The notes under the pieces are model-generated. The model was not told where the DNA came from and ran no database searches. It saw nothing but the letters and a program-made list of their open reading frames with translations. From the NCBI GenBank assembly GCA_033764875.1, contig JANRIO010000049.1:1-64000 (forward strand): a stretch of 64,000 nucleotides of DNA, read 5' to 3'. Source of the DNA: AWTP1-13 sp033764875 (lineage in GTDB: Bacteria; Pseudomonadota; Alphaproteobacteria; Rhizobiales; Hyphomicrobiaceae). A program made the translations under genes and the position numbers. Below, piece after piece: positions 18,453 to 27,962 of the stretch (the stretch's first letter is position 1; each line of letters begins with the position of its first letter).

Positions 18453-19727
18453 TCAGCAGCCGGCCGATGCGGCGGCGTGATAGATCATGTAGTTGCGCTG
18501 GATCGCGATCTGGTCGGCGATGAAGCGCGCATCGTGCCAGACGCCCCAGATGAAGGTCGAGCCGCGCCGCGACTGCCAGGGAAGGCCGACGAAATACACG
18601 CCGGGCTCCTGGGCGACGCCGCGCTGGTGACGGGGCCTGCCCCTGTCGTCGAAGGTGTCGACCTTGAGCCAGCCGTAGTCCGGCGCGAAGCCGGTCGCCC
18701 AGATGATGGTCGTAACGCCCGCCGCGGCGAGATCGAGCGACAGCAGGGGGTGCTTGACGCAGTCGGCATCGGGCTGCCGGCGACGCGCCTCGGGCTCCTC
18801 GGGCAGATCGAGGCCGTGGCGGGCGGCGAAGGCGTCCGCCTCGTCGAACACCGACATCAGGTTCTCGTCGCCCTTGTCGAGGTTCTCGACGAGGTCGGGC
18901 GCGAACCGCATCTGGCCCTCCCCATAGCCTTGCGTGCGGCCGACGAGGATCATGCCGCGCAGCGCCAGCGCGCGGAAGTCGATGGTGTGGCCGCCGTGGG
19001 CGCCGCTCACCGCGATGGTCACGTGCTCCTTGCCGGCCTCGCGGGCGGCCGCGTCCCACTTGCCGAGCACGCCCAGCCACCAGCAGTAGTCGCGGCCGCG
19101 ATAGGCGCGCGGCGGGCGGTCGTGGGGGCCGACGGACAAATAGACAGTGCGGCCGGCCTCGAGCAGCTCCTCGGCGATCTGGGTGCCGGAGGAGCCGGAG
19201 CCGACCACCAGCACGGCGCCCTGCGGGAGCTGGCCGGGATTGCGGTAGCCCGTGGAGTGCATCTGCACGAGGCCTGCCGTTGCCGGCACCATGTCGGGCA
19301 CGAGCGGCTTCTGAAAGGCGCCGGTCGCCGCCACGATGGCGTCCGCCTCCAAGGGGCCGTGCGAGGTCTCGACCCGGAAGCCGCGGCCGCCAGCCTTGCG
19401 CTCGGCCGAGAGCACCTCCACGCCGCAGCGGATGGGTGCTGCGATCCTGCCGGCGTAAGTGACGAAATAGTCGGCGACCGTCTCCTTGGGCGGAAAATCG
19501 TCCGGCCCGATGCGGGCGTCGACATCGCCGAAGGTGAGGCCCGGGAAGCGGTCGTGCCAGGCCGGGCCGTTCGCCACCAGCGAGTCCCAGCGCTGCGAGC
19601 GCCAGCGCTCGGCGATGCGGCCGCGCTCCAGGACGAGATGCGGCACGCCGTTGGCGGTGAGGTGCTCGCTCATGGCGATGCCGGCCTGACCACCGCCAAC
19701 GACCAGGGTCTCAACTGTCTCAACCAC
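18453..19727 (-). CDS. Flavin-containing monooxygenase (FAD/NADPH)
   Basis: This is a 424-residue flavoprotein oxygenase. The FAD-binding loop GGGQAG is at residues 11-16 and a second, NADPH-binding loop (VVGSGSSGTQIAEE) lies near the middle. The ATG-type motif IIWATGFAPDYGW and the C-terminal GVYFVGLPW complete the family pattern. It resembles YUCCA/CzcO-like class B monooxygenases that oxygenate soft nucleophiles such as amines and thiols. It sits between the ThDP enzyme and RidA genes, with gaps of 65 and 41 bases, supporting a shared catabolic pathway. The substrate is unknown. Confidence 0.88.
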   Translation of the reverse strand: MVETVETLVVGGGQAGIAMSEHLTANGVPHLVLERGRIAERWRSQRWDSLVANGPAWHDRFPGLTFGDVDARIGPDDFPPKETVADYFVTYAGRIAAPIRCGVEVLSAERKAGGRGFRVETSHGPLEADAIVAATGAFQKPLVPDMVPATAGLVQMHSTGYRNPGQLPQGAVLVVGSGSSGTQIAEELLEAGRTVYLSVGPHDRPPRAYRGRDYCWWLGVLGKWDAAAREAGKEHVTIAVSGAHGGHTIDFRALALRGMILVGRTQGYGEGQMRFAPDLVENLDKGDENLMSVFDEADAFAARHGLDLPEEPEARRRQPDADCVKHPLLSLDLAAAGVTTIIWATGFAPDYGWLKVDTFDDRGRPRHQRGVAQEPGVYFVGLPWQSRRGSTFIWGVWHDARFIADQIAIQRNYMIYHAAASAGC

Positions 19728-19792
19728 GATGTCCCACTCCCAGATTGGCCCGGGCCCGCGCGGGCTCGGGTTGCGTCAGCGGCGCCCAGGCC

Positions 19793-21511
19793 TCATGCGC
19801 GGCAGATCACGTTGAGCAGCGCATGCCGCTTCTCCTCGCGCATCACCTCGAGCGCCCGCGCGATGGCCGCCGGCAGATCCTCCGGCCGCTCGACGCGCTC
19901 GCCCCAGCCGCCCGCGGCGCGCGCCACCTCCTCGAAGGCCGGCAACTTGTCCAGATGCGTGAACACCTGCCGGTTGGCGCGAGCAGCCGCCCCGTCAGGA
20001 TACATGGCCCGCGTGAAATGGTGCACGGCGCCCCACATGGAATTGTTCATGACGACGAACAGCACGGGAAGCTCGTGCAGGGACGCCGCATGATGCACGG
20101 CGACCGGGTTGGCGAACAGGTAGGCGCCATCGCCCAGCACCGCGATCACCTGCCGCTCCGGAGCGGCGAGCTTGGCGCCGAGCGCCGCGCCGGCGCCCCA
20201 GCCGAGGCCGGAGGCCGCGCTCGAGCCGAAGTAGCAGTCGGGCCGCTCGAACGCGGCGTGATCGAGCTGCAGGGTGTACTCGTTGATCAGGATCGCGTCG
20301 TCGTCCTTGGCCTCGCTGAGGCAATGGCTCGCCCAGGCGGCGTGGATGGGTGCGGAGGTGGCGGCGGCCTTGCGCACTGCCGCGACCTCCTTGTGCAGAG
20401 CGCGGCGATGGCCCTCGGCCCATTTGCGCCGCGCGGCGAGGATGGCGGCGGGAGGGTCCCCGAGCGCGGCCGTCAGGCCCGCGAGGATGAGGGCGGTGTC
20501 GCCGGCAAGCGTCGCGTCGCTGGCGTAGCCGCGGATGGGGATGCCGGTGTGCAAGGGATCGATGCCGGCGTTGATGATGGGGGTGCCGTCGCGCGGCGCC
20601 GTCTTCACCGGCATCCAGGGCACGTCGCACTCGAGCGCGACGATCACATCGGCCTCCGGCACCAGGCGTCCCGGATCCGACCCGAGGTTCATGGGATGCG
20701 ACGAGGGCAGCGACAGGTAGCGCGGCTTGTGCTGGATCACCGGCACCGCATAGCGCTCGGCGAAGGCGGCCAGCGCCGCAAAGCCCGACGGCAGGCGGCC
20801 GGCGTTGCAGGTGACGATCAGCGGCCGCTTCGCCGCGGCAAGCAGACGGACGGCCCGGTCAACCGAGACGGGGTCGGGAGCGCCGGCGCCGGCGGCCGCG
20901 ACGCGGGGACTACGCGAGATCGCGGCCGGCCCCTCCTCCGCCAGCACCTCGCGCGGCAGGCTCAGGTAGACGGGCCCGCGCGGCTCGCTCGCCGCGATGG
21001 AGACGGCACGGTCGACCACCACCTCGAGCTGGTCGGCGCCGCGCAGCTCGTAGTCCCACTTGACGATCTCGCGCAGCATGCCGGCCTGATCGTACATCTC
21101 CTGCGCCCAGTGGATGTAGCCGTCGCGGGCGCCGAGCCGGCCCTCCTCGGTCAGCGGCGTGCGGCCGGCGGTGAGCAGGATGCCGACATTCTCGCGCGCC
21201 GCGTTCATGGCGCCGCAGACGAGGTTGGCGGTGCCGACGCTGACGTGCACCATCACCGCCGGGATGCGGCGGCTGACCATGCCGTAGCCGTGCGCCATGG
21301 TGACGGCGAGGTTCTCGTGCGCGGCGATGATGGGGCGCGGCACGGGCGCGCCCTGCTGCTCGAGCTCGGCGTAGGCCTCGATCAGCGGCGAGAAGTCGGT
21401 GCCGGCGTTGCCGAACATGACGTCGACGCCGCGGCTCGCGAGCAGCGACAGATAGGCGGCCGAGACGCTCGCCCGTTTTCTCGCCTTCACACCGGGCCTG
21501 TCGGACTTCAT
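19793..21511 (-). CDS. Thiamine diphosphate-dependent enzyme (acetolactate synthase/decarboxylase family)
   Basis: This is a 572-residue ThDP enzyme with the three-domain architecture of acetolactate synthases and 2-oxoacid decarboxylases. The N-terminal pyrimidine-binding domain carries the catalytic Glu context (AAHENLAV), followed by the central domain. The C-terminal diphosphate domain has the GDG...NN motif (VLGDGAYLFANP to VVMNN). No regulatory-subunit gene (ilvH) is nearby, so it is unlikely to be the biosynthetic acetolactate synthase; a decarboxylase or carboligase in a catabolic route is more plausible. I chose the ATG at 21511 because GCGAGG lies just upstream. A GTG 42 bases further upstream is the alternative. 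Confidence 0.87.
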   Translation of the reverse strand: MKSDRPGVKARKRASVSAAYLSLLASRGVDVMFGNAGTDFSPLIEAYAELEQQGAPVPRPIIAAHENLAVTMAHGYGMVSRRIPAVMVHVSVGTANLVCGAMNAARENVGILLTAGRTPLTEEGRLGARDGYIHWAQEMYDQAGMLREIVKWDYELRGADQLEVVVDRAVSIAASEPRGPVYLSLPREVLAEEGPAAISRSPRVAAAGAGAPDPVSVDRAVRLLAAAKRPLIVTCNAGRLPSGFAALAAFAERYAVPVIQHKPRYLSLPSSHPMNLGSDPGRLVPEADVIVALECDVPWMPVKTAPRDGTPIINAGIDPLHTGIPIRGYASDATLAGDTALILAGLTAALGDPPAAILAARRKWAEGHRRALHKEVAAVRKAAATSAPIHAAWASHCLSEAKDDDAILINEYTLQLDHAAFERPDCYFGSSAASGLGWGAGAALGAKLAAPERQVIAVLGDGAYLFANPVAVHHAASLHELPVLFVVMNNSMWGAVHHFTRAMYPDGAAARANRQVFTHLDKLPAFEEVARAAGGWGERVERPEDLPAAIARALEVMREEKRHALLNVICRA

Positions 21512-21577
21512 GTGTCGCCTCGCGTTTCCTAGCGGCTTCTTGTGGTTCGTCACGTGTCGTGTCGACGCGCTCTCGGC

Positions 21578-22681
21578 CTAGCTGCCCCTGGGAAAGGCGA
21601 GCACGGCTTCGGCGGCCAGGGCAAGGCCGACCGCATCCTGCGCGCGCCAGCGGCCCACCTGCGAGGCGCCCGCGAGGCGGACGAGTACGGGCGGCGCCTC
21701 CGGCGGCCCGAGATCGACGAGGACATCCGTATGCCCGCCCTGGAAGACGCAGGCATGCACGCGGCCCGTCAGCGCGGCCTCCTCCGAGGGCGGGACCAGT
21801 GCCATCTGCTCGGGCCTGACGAAGACGTCGACCTCCATCCCGGCAGCCGCCCCGGCCAAATGCGCGCGCGGCACGATGGCCCGCGCGGTGCCGACCCGCA
21901 CCGTCGCCTGCTGGCCGTCGAGGCTCGCAACGATCCCCGGCAGCACGTTGACGTCGCCGATGAAGGAGGCGACGAAGCGGTCGGCGGGGCGCGCGTAGAC
22001 CTCCTCGGGCGTGCCGACCTGGCGGATGACGCCCTCCGACATCACGGCCAGCCGGTCGGAGAGGCTCAAGGCCTCGCCCTGATCGTGCGTGACGAAGATG
22101 GTGGCGATGCCGAGCTTCCGCTGGATGTCCTTGAGCTCGATCTGCATGGAGCCGCGCAGCGCCTTGTCCAGCGCCGAGAACGGCTCGTCGAGGAGCAGCA
22201 CCTTGGGCTCGATGACGAGGGCGCGGGCGAGCGCGATGCGCTGCTGCTGGCCGCCGGAGAGCTGGCTGGGCCTGCGCCCCTCAAGCCCCTGCAGCTTGAC
22301 AAGGGCGAGCGCGTCGGCCACGCGCTTGCGGATCTCGGCCTTCGCCAGCCCGCGCATCCTGAGGCCATAGCCGACGTTGGCCTCCACCGTCATGTGGGGG
22401 AAGAGCGCGTAGCTCTGAAACATCATGCCGATCTCGCGCTGGAAGGTCGGCACCTCGTTGACGCGCCGGCCGTCGATGGCGACGTCGCCCGAATCCGCCG
22501 ACAGGAAACCCGCGACGATGTTGAGGAGCGTCGTCTTCCCGCAGCCGGAGGGGCCGAGCAGCGTCATTAGCTCGCCCTGGCCGATGTCGAGCGACGTCGC
22601 CTGCAGCGCCGTGACAGCCCCGAAGGACTTGCTCACGGCGGCAAGCGAGACGGCCGGTGCGCTAGCGGGGCTGCTCGACAT
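21578..22681 (-). CDS. ABC transporter ATPase, PotA/spermidine-putrescine type
   Basis: This 367-residue ATPase carries a C-terminal TOBE domain as in PotA and related importers. Walker A is GPSGCGKT, the signature is LSGGQQQR and Walker B is LLLDEPFSALD, followed by the TOBE region (VRPEQMALVPP). It overlaps the upstream permease gene by 20 bases. With two permeases and a PotD-like binding protein it forms a complete importer for a polyamine-like or other small cationic or organic solute. Confidence 0.92.
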   Translation of the reverse strand: MSSSPASAPAVSLAAVSKSFGAVTALQATSLDIGQGELMTLLGPSGCGKTTLLNIVAGFLSADSGDVAIDGRRVNEVPTFQREIGMMFQSYALFPHMTVEANVGYGLRMRGLAKAEIRKRVADALALVKLQGLEGRRPSQLSGGQQQRIALARALVIEPKVLLLDEPFSALDKALRGSMQIELKDIQRKLGIATIFVTHDQGEALSLSDRLAVMSEGVIRQVGTPEEVYARPADRFVASFIGDVNVLPGIVASLDGQQATVRVGTARAIVPRAHLAGAAAGMEVDVFVRPEQMALVPPSEEAALTGRVHACVFQGGHTDVLVDLGPPEAPPVLVRLAGASQVGRWRAQDAVGLALAAEAVLAFPRGS

Positions 22682-23480
22682 TCAAAACTTTCCCGAGGCC
22701 GAGATAGAGATTGGCGAAGGTGAGGAGCGCGGCGGTGGCGGCGATGTAGAGCACGGAGATGGCCGCCATCGAGGGGTCGGCGTACTCGCGCACGTAGTTG
22801 TACATGGCGACGGGGAGCGTCTGCGTGCGCTGGCCGGTGACGAACAGGGAGGCCGTGAACTCGTTGAAGGACAGGATGGCGGCGAGAAGCCAGCCGCTGA
22901 CGAGGCCGGGCAGCAGCAGCGGCACGGTCACGGTGAGGAGCACGCGCGCGGGCGAGGCGCCGAGGCTGGCGGCGGCCTGCTCCAGGCGCCGGTCGAAATT
23001 GCGCAACGACACGTAGACGCTGCGCAACACGAACGGCAGCACCAGGACCACGTGCGCCACCACCACGATGGCAAAGCCGCGGGCGATGCCGATCTGCGCG
23101 GCGATGATGAGGAAGCCGAGGCCGATGGTGAAATGCGGCACGATCAGCGACGACAGGAGCACGGCCTCGATGGCGCGCTTGAAGCGGAACTCGTAGCGGT
23201 CGAGGGCGAAGGCGAAGGTGCCGCCGACAAGGAGGGCGATCGTAGAGGCCCACACCGTGACCGTCAGCCCGTTCCAGAAGCCGGCGCGGAAGTCATCGTA
23301 GGTGAGCGCCTTGGCGAACCAGCGCAGCGACAGCCTCTCGGGCGGGAAGGCCAGCAGCGCCTTGTCGTTGAAGGCGGCGATGGTGACGACGAGCGGCGGC
23401 AGGAGGAGAAAGCCGATCACGGCCACGACGAGGGCGCGGGAGAGGAGGCCTGGCAGCGTATGAAGGGGGGGAGCGCGCAT
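22662..23480 (-). CDS. ABC transporter permease, PotC type
   Basis: This is a 272-residue six-helix inner-membrane permease. The EAA loop is visible as EQAAASLGASPARVLLTVTVPLLLPG. It follows the PotB-like gene after a one-base gap and overlaps the ATPase gene, so the three are almost certainly translated together. The specificity is set by the binding protein and is not known. Confidence 0.92.
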   Translation of the reverse strand: MRAPPLHTLPGLLSRALVVAVIGFLLLPPLVVTIAAFNDKALLAFPPERLSLRWFAKALTYDDFRAGFWNGLTVTVWASTIALLVGGTFAFALDRYEFRFKRAIEAVLLSSLIVPHFTIGLGFLIIAAQIGIARGFAIVVVAHVVLVLPFVLRSVYVSLRNFDRRLEQAAASLGASPARVLLTVTVPLLLPGLVSGWLLAAILSFNEFTASLFVTGQRTQTLPVAMYNYVREYADPSMAAISVLYIAATAALLTFANLYLGLGKVLNVEQPR

Positions 23481-23481
23481 G

Positions 23482-24333
23482 TCAGTGCTGGGCCGCGCTC
23501 TCGAAGCGGCGGGTGCCGAGCCGGATCAGGGCCAGGAGCGCGAAGGTCATGGCGAGACCAGCGACGGAGAGGGCGGCCGCGAAGGGGAAATTGAAGCTCG
23601 CAAAGCCCAGCTGGTAGACGAGGTTGGAGACCATGTTGACGCGGCCGCCGCCGATCAGCTGCGGCGTCGCAAAGGCGCTGAAGGTCCAGGCGAAGGCGGT
23701 CGTCACGCCGGCGATGATGCCAGGCGCCGACAGCGGCAGGGTGACGGTGAGGAAGCCGCGCATGGGGCTGGCGCCGAGGCTTGCCGCGGCGCGCTCGTAG
23801 GCGGGGTCGATGTGGGCCAGCGCCGCAGCGAGCATGATCACCATCACAGGCAGCGTCACGTGCACGAGCGCGAGGACCACGCCGAAGGTGGTGAACATGA
23901 ACTGGACGGGGGCGTCGACGAGGCCGAGCTTCATCAGCGCCGAGTTGATGAAGCCGGTGTTGCCGAGCACGATCACCCAGGAGTAGGTGCGCACCACCTC
24001 GCCCAGGAAGAGGGGCGTGACGACGATGATCAGGATCAGCCCCTTCACGAAGGGCCGCGCGGCGTGCACCAGCGCATAGGCGATGGGGTAGCCCGCGAGC
24101 AGCGTCGCGAAGGCGGTCAGGAAGCAGATCCAGGCGGTGTCGAGAAAGACGCGCAGGTAGAGCGGCTTCAACAGGCCCACGAAGTTCGCGAGCGTGTAGC
24201 CGCCCGGCTCCAGGGAGCCCGGGATGTGGGCGCGGACGGAGTACTGGAGGATCGCAAGCAAAGCCGCGACAAGCCCCGCCGCGCACAGCGCGGCGGGGGT
24301 GACGAAGGCAGCGAGAAAGGGTCGCGACCGCAT
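23482..24333 (-). CDS. ABC transporter permease, PotB type
   Basis: This 283-residue permease begins with an N-terminal helix (AAFVTPAALCAAGLVAALLA) and has the EAA loop ERAAASLGASPMRGFLTVTLP. It pairs with the PotC-like protein. It lies 29 bases behind the binding-protein gene and one base ahead of the second permease gene. Confidence 0.92.
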   Translation of the reverse strand: MRSRPFLAAFVTPAALCAAGLVAALLAILQYSVRAHIPGSLEPGGYTLANFVGLLKPLYLRVFLDTAWICFLTAFATLLAGYPIAYALVHAARPFVKGLILIIVVTPLFLGEVVRTYSWVIVLGNTGFINSALMKLGLVDAPVQFMFTTFGVVLALVHVTLPVMVIMLAAALAHIDPAYERAAASLGASPMRGFLTVTLPLSAPGIIAGVTTAFAWTFSAFATPQLIGGGRVNMVSNLVYQLGFASFNFPFAAALSVAGLAMTFALLALIRLGTRRFESAAQH

Positions 24334-24362
24334 GCGGCCTCAGGCCTTTCCTGGCGATCCCC

Positions 24363-25400
24363 TCAGTTCATGATGTTCTCGGCGAACCACTTGCGCCACT
24401 CGCCGGTCTTCTCGCCGCGCAGCTTGTGGTCGACGATGATGGCTTGCGACTTCCACTGCTCGGGCGTGGTGAACACGCCCGGGAGCTTCGCCACCTCGGG
24501 GTCGAGCTTGGCGTTGGTCACGACAGGGCTCGCCTTCTTCAGCTTGGCCGCCTCCGACTGGATGGCGGGATCGAGCATGGCGTTGATGAACTTGTACGCC
24601 AGCGCGGCCTTCTTGGTGCCCTTGAAGATGGCCACCGTGTCGATGCCGAGCACGGCCCCCTCCTTCGGGATCACGATCTGGATCGGCACGCCCTGGCCGA
24701 TCATGTAGTGGGCGTTCATGGACAGGATCACCTGCACCGGCGTCTCGCCCGAGGCGATGAGCTGCTGGCTGTTGGCGTCGTTGGTGTAGAAGGCCTTGAA
24801 GCTGGGCTTGAGGGCCTTGAGCTTCTCCTGCCCCTTGTCCCAGGTCGCAGCGTTGCCGCCCGACAGCATCGCGGAGACGACGACGAGATGGCTCGGATCG
24901 AAGTCCGGCGCGGCGAGCTTGGCCTTCATCTCCGGCTTCCAGAGGTCGTTCCAGCTGTCGAACTTGATGTCCTTCACGAGATCGGGCCGGAAGCCGATGG
25001 TGTAGACGTAGGCCCAGGTGCCCAGGTGATAGGGGCTGATGCGGGCCTCCGGCACCAGGTTCGCCGCGTTCGGGATCTTGGACAGATCGAGCGTCTCGTA
25101 GAGGTCGTCGGTGGCGTAGAGCCAGCCCACGTGCGAGGTCGTGAAATTGACGTCGGCCTCGGGATTGCCCTTGGCGAGCTTGGCCTTGTTCAGGCGGTCG
25201 ATGGTGCCGCCGGTGATGAACTCGACGGCGACGCCGGTCTCGGCGGTGAACTTCTTGGCCGCCGTCTCGGCGACGAGATCGCGCCAGCTGCCGCCCCAGA
25301 TGCTGACGACAAGCTTCTCCTGCGCGGCGGCGGGCAGAGCCTGGCCCAGGACCATGGCGAGGAGCAGTAGCGGCATTCCCAGAAGCTTTGCGTATTTCAT
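24363..25400 (-). CDS. Periplasmic extracellular solute-binding protein, PotD-like
   Basis: This is a 345-residue binding protein with a clear Sec signal peptide (LLGMPLLLLAMVLGQALPAAA, cleavage after AAA near residue 26). The mature start (QEKLVVSIWGGSW) is typical of PotD/IdiA-type SBP_bac_8 or SBP_bac_6 proteins. It is the first gene of the importer plus catabolic array. The ATG at 25400 has an excellent ribosome site (GGAGG, seven bases upstream); an upstream in-frame ATG adds 21 residues without a site. The ligand may be an amine or a small organic compound processed by the downstream flavin, ThDP and RidA enzymes. Confidence 0.92.
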   Translation of the reverse strand: MKYAKLLGMPLLLLAMVLGQALPAAAQEKLVVSIWGGSWRDLVAETAAKKFTAETGVAVEFITGGTIDRLNKAKLAKGNPEADVNFTTSHVGWLYATDDLYETLDLSKIPNAANLVPEARISPYHLGTWAYVYTIGFRPDLVKDIKFDSWNDLWKPEMKAKLAAPDFDPSHLVVVSAMLSGGNAATWDKGQEKLKALKPSFKAFYTNDANSQQLIASGETPVQVILSMNAHYMIGQGVPIQIVIPKEGAVLGIDTVAIFKGTKKAALAYKFINAMLDPAIQSEAAKLKKASPVVTNAKLDPEVAKLPGVFTTPEQWKSQAIIVDHKLRGEKTGEWRKWFAENIMN

Positions 25401-26210
25401 CCGTGATCCTCCAGAGCGTGCACCAGGCTGTGAACTTTCGACGTCAGGCAGAACTTTCGGCAATGGCCGGATGCCGCGAGGCTAGGCGGCAAGCGAAGGG
25501 GATGTCGAGACAGCGGTCGCGGGCGGGATGGCGTCGCCCGGGGGACGCAAGGCGCAGGGGCCGGCCGAGCCCGCCGTCCTGCGTGGGGCCCGCGTGCTGC
25601 CTCAATATCGGCCGCACTGCCTCACTCGCAGGCAGGCGATGGGTGCTGAAGAGCGCGCACCGGGGCGCGCCGGGGACGGCTCTCCGCGTGCGTTGGGCAA
25701 GTCCCGATGCGCGGTCCATGTCGGTCAAACCCCTGTGGAGCGAAGGTTGTGCGCGTGAGCACCCCGCTCCCCTCGGCGCCGAGCAGAACGACCACCCGCG
25801 ATGCCAAGATCGGCAAGGTCCTCTTTATGGGAAGACCAGCACTCCGCGCGCATCATGAAGCAACCCTTGTGCCAGATGCAAGTGCAGAGCGAGCCGTGCG
25901 CCGTCGACGCCCGTGGTGCGGCGGCGGCCGGTGCCAGGGGGGCCCATGGCCGGCCGGCGTCGGACCTGGTTTGCCCGGCTAACATCGCACACACCGCAGG
26001 CGGACACGAGATTGCCGGGCAGGCAAGAGCCGATCGAGGTCGAGCGCGACGGCCCACACGAACATCGCGACGCCGCGCTGGACATGGCCGACGCGGGGGC
26101 GAGCCGGAGCGCCCTCCGACGCTACGCCGGCGGCGCCGGGAGACCTGCGCGAAAGGCTCGCGCGCGTCGGCGAAGCGCGTGCGCGGTGGATCTCGACGGG
26201 TGGAAATGCT
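25401..26210. other. Long intergenic region between divergent units
   Basis: This 810-base stretch separates the ABC binding-protein gene (minus) from the papain-like protease gene (plus). Open frames exist on both strands, but none has a recognisable product or ribosome site. It presumably contains the promoters of both divergent units. I could not identify a convincing promoter, terminator or known RNA. Confidence 0.4.
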
Positions 26211-27935
26211 ATGGCTGCCCACCCTTCGTCCGTGTCATTTCGTCTGCTGTCGGTTTTGCTCATGGACTCTTTGATGCTGCGGCGCGTTCTCGGAGTTGTC
26301 GGCATTGTATGCGGTGCCATGCTCGCGCCGGTCGGCGATGCCCTCGCGCAAGCCCCCTCGCAGCCCCTGTACGCGACCGGCGACGGCGAGTACGATGACA
26401 GCCTCGTGCGCAGCCTGCCGGTGGCACCCATTACGCGTGCCTTCCTGCCGGAGGCCGTGAGCCTGAAGGACCGCTTCCCGGTGCCCGGCGACCAGAAGGA
26501 CGTCGGCTCCTGCGTCGCCTGGGCGGTCGGCTACGCCGCGCGCAGCTACTACGAGATCGCATCGGGCCAAGCCACGCGCGACGACGCCAACAGGATCGTC
26601 AGCCCCTCCTCCCTGCATGCCAGGCTGCTGGCGCTCAAGGGAGGTACGTGCAAGGCGCCGAATGTGAACATCCTCGACGGCATGCGGGCGCTGCAAAGCA
26701 AGGGCGCGCAGTCGCTCGCCCGACACCCCAACAGCTCGCTCGAGAGCTTCTGCCGGGGCGACACCTCGAGTGGGGCGTTCCGCATCAAGGACGCGCTGCT
26801 GGTTGCGCAGCCCGAGCCACGGTTCGGCACGGGAAAGATGCGCAGCGGCCTGGGCCGGGACGCGCTCGACCGCATCCGCGTCAAGCTCGCCGCCGGAGAC
26901 CCCGTGGTGATCAGCATGCTCGTAGGCAAGTCGTTCATGCGGCTGCAGGCGGGCGATCGCTATGCCGGCAGCATTCACCGGCGGCCGGGAGACCTCGGGG
27001 ACGACGGCATGGGGCATGCCATGGTCATCGTCGGCTACGACGACCGCAAGCGCGCCTTCCAGCTCATGAACTCGTGGGGGACGGGCTGGGCCGACGGCGG
27101 CTTCGCCTGGGTCGACTACGACACCATGCTGTCCGACGGGCGGCTCGGCATCTCCATGGTGGCCGACACGACAGCGCCGCCACCGCCCCCCATCGGCGTG
27201 GAGCAGCCGCTGGAGGGCCTCGATGCTGCGGATCTTGCCTGCGGGCAGGTCGAGGTCGCCGGCGGTGCGACCGTGAAAGGCTTCGTGGCGACGCATGCGG
27301 CCAAGGAGCGCGTGGAGCAACTGGCCAGGGCCAAGGGCCTGCAATCGGAGGTCGCCCTGCGGCCATGGCCGATCTGCGAGACGCTGAAGACGCTGAAGGC
27401 GCCGCTGGCTGCCCCGCATCGGCCGAAATTGAAGCTGATCGGCGGGGAGCGGCCGCTGAACGTGGGAGAGTATTTCGCCCTGGAGGTGACGCCGCCGGAT
27501 GTGCCCGCGTACCTCTACGTCGTCTACATCGAGGACGACGGCACCGTCGTCAACCTGCTGCCCCGGCGCGGCGTGGTGCGGCAGCAGCTCGACATCGGCA
27601 GCCCGCCGCTCGTGTTCGGCGACGGGCAGAACGGACGACCGCGCTTCAAGGTGACGCCCCTGCGCGCCACGGACAACGCCGGACGGACGCGCACGGCCGG
27701 CGATCCCGAGCGCGGGCACGAGGCGGTGATCGCCATCGCGGCGCGGGCGCCGATCGAGGAGCTGGAGGACGGCAGCGAGGTCTACGGCAAGCCCAAGGAT
27801 GGGGCGAAGGACGGGACACCGGCCGATCGCCTGCTGCTGTCACGCCTGCGCGACATCACGCTGCGGGTCGCCCCCGAGGCGACAGTGGCGCGGCAGGTCA
27901 CAGCCGACGTGCTGCATTTGAAGATCGCGGATTGA
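26211..27935 (+). CDS. Exported papain-like (C1A) cysteine peptidase with DUF4384 C-terminal domain
   Basis: This 574-residue protein starts with a signal peptide (hydrophobic core near residues 24-43, cleavage near DALAQA). A papain-family domain follows, with Gln95 and catalytic Cys101 in GDQKDVGSCVAW, His269 in GMGHAMVIVGYD and Asn287 in LMNSWGTGW. All four papain catalytic positions are therefore intact. Next come a small BON/OB-like segment (about 345-400) and a DUF4384-like domain (about 425-520, GEYFALEVTPPDVPAYLYVV). The start is uncertain: GGTGGAA precedes the first ATG, and in-frame ATGs at 26262 and 26274 would shorten the leader. It is followed by OmpA-like and caspase-like genes on the same strand. 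Periplasmic or surface proteolysis is inferred. Confidence 0.87.
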   Translation: MAAHPSSVSFRLLSVLLMDSLMLRRVLGVVGIVCGAMLAPVGDALAQAPSQPLYATGDGEYDDSLVRSLPVAPITRAFLPEAVSLKDRFPVPGDQKDVGSCVAWAVGYAARSYYEIASGQATRDDANRIVSPSSLHARLLALKGGTCKAPNVNILDGMRALQSKGAQSLARHPNSSLESFCRGDTSSGAFRIKDALLVAQPEPRFGTGKMRSGLGRDALDRIRVKLAAGDPVVISMLVGKSFMRLQAGDRYAGSIHRRPGDLGDDGMGHAMVIVGYDDRKRAFQLMNSWGTGWADGGFAWVDYDTMLSDGRLGISMVADTTAPPPPPIGVEQPLEGLDAADLACGQVEVAGGATVKGFVATHAAKERVEQLARAKGLQSEVALRPWPICETLKTLKAPLAAPHRPKLKLIGGERPLNVGEYFALEVTPPDVPAYLYVVYIEDDGTVVNLLPRRGVVRQQLDIGSPPLVFGDGQNGRPRFKVTPLRATDNAGRTRTAGDPERGHEAVIAIAARAPIEELEDGSEVYGKPKDGAKDGTPADRLLLSRLRDITLRVAPEATVARQVTADVLHLKIAD

Positions 27936-27962
27936 AAGCAACGGCATCTTTGGATCACGACC

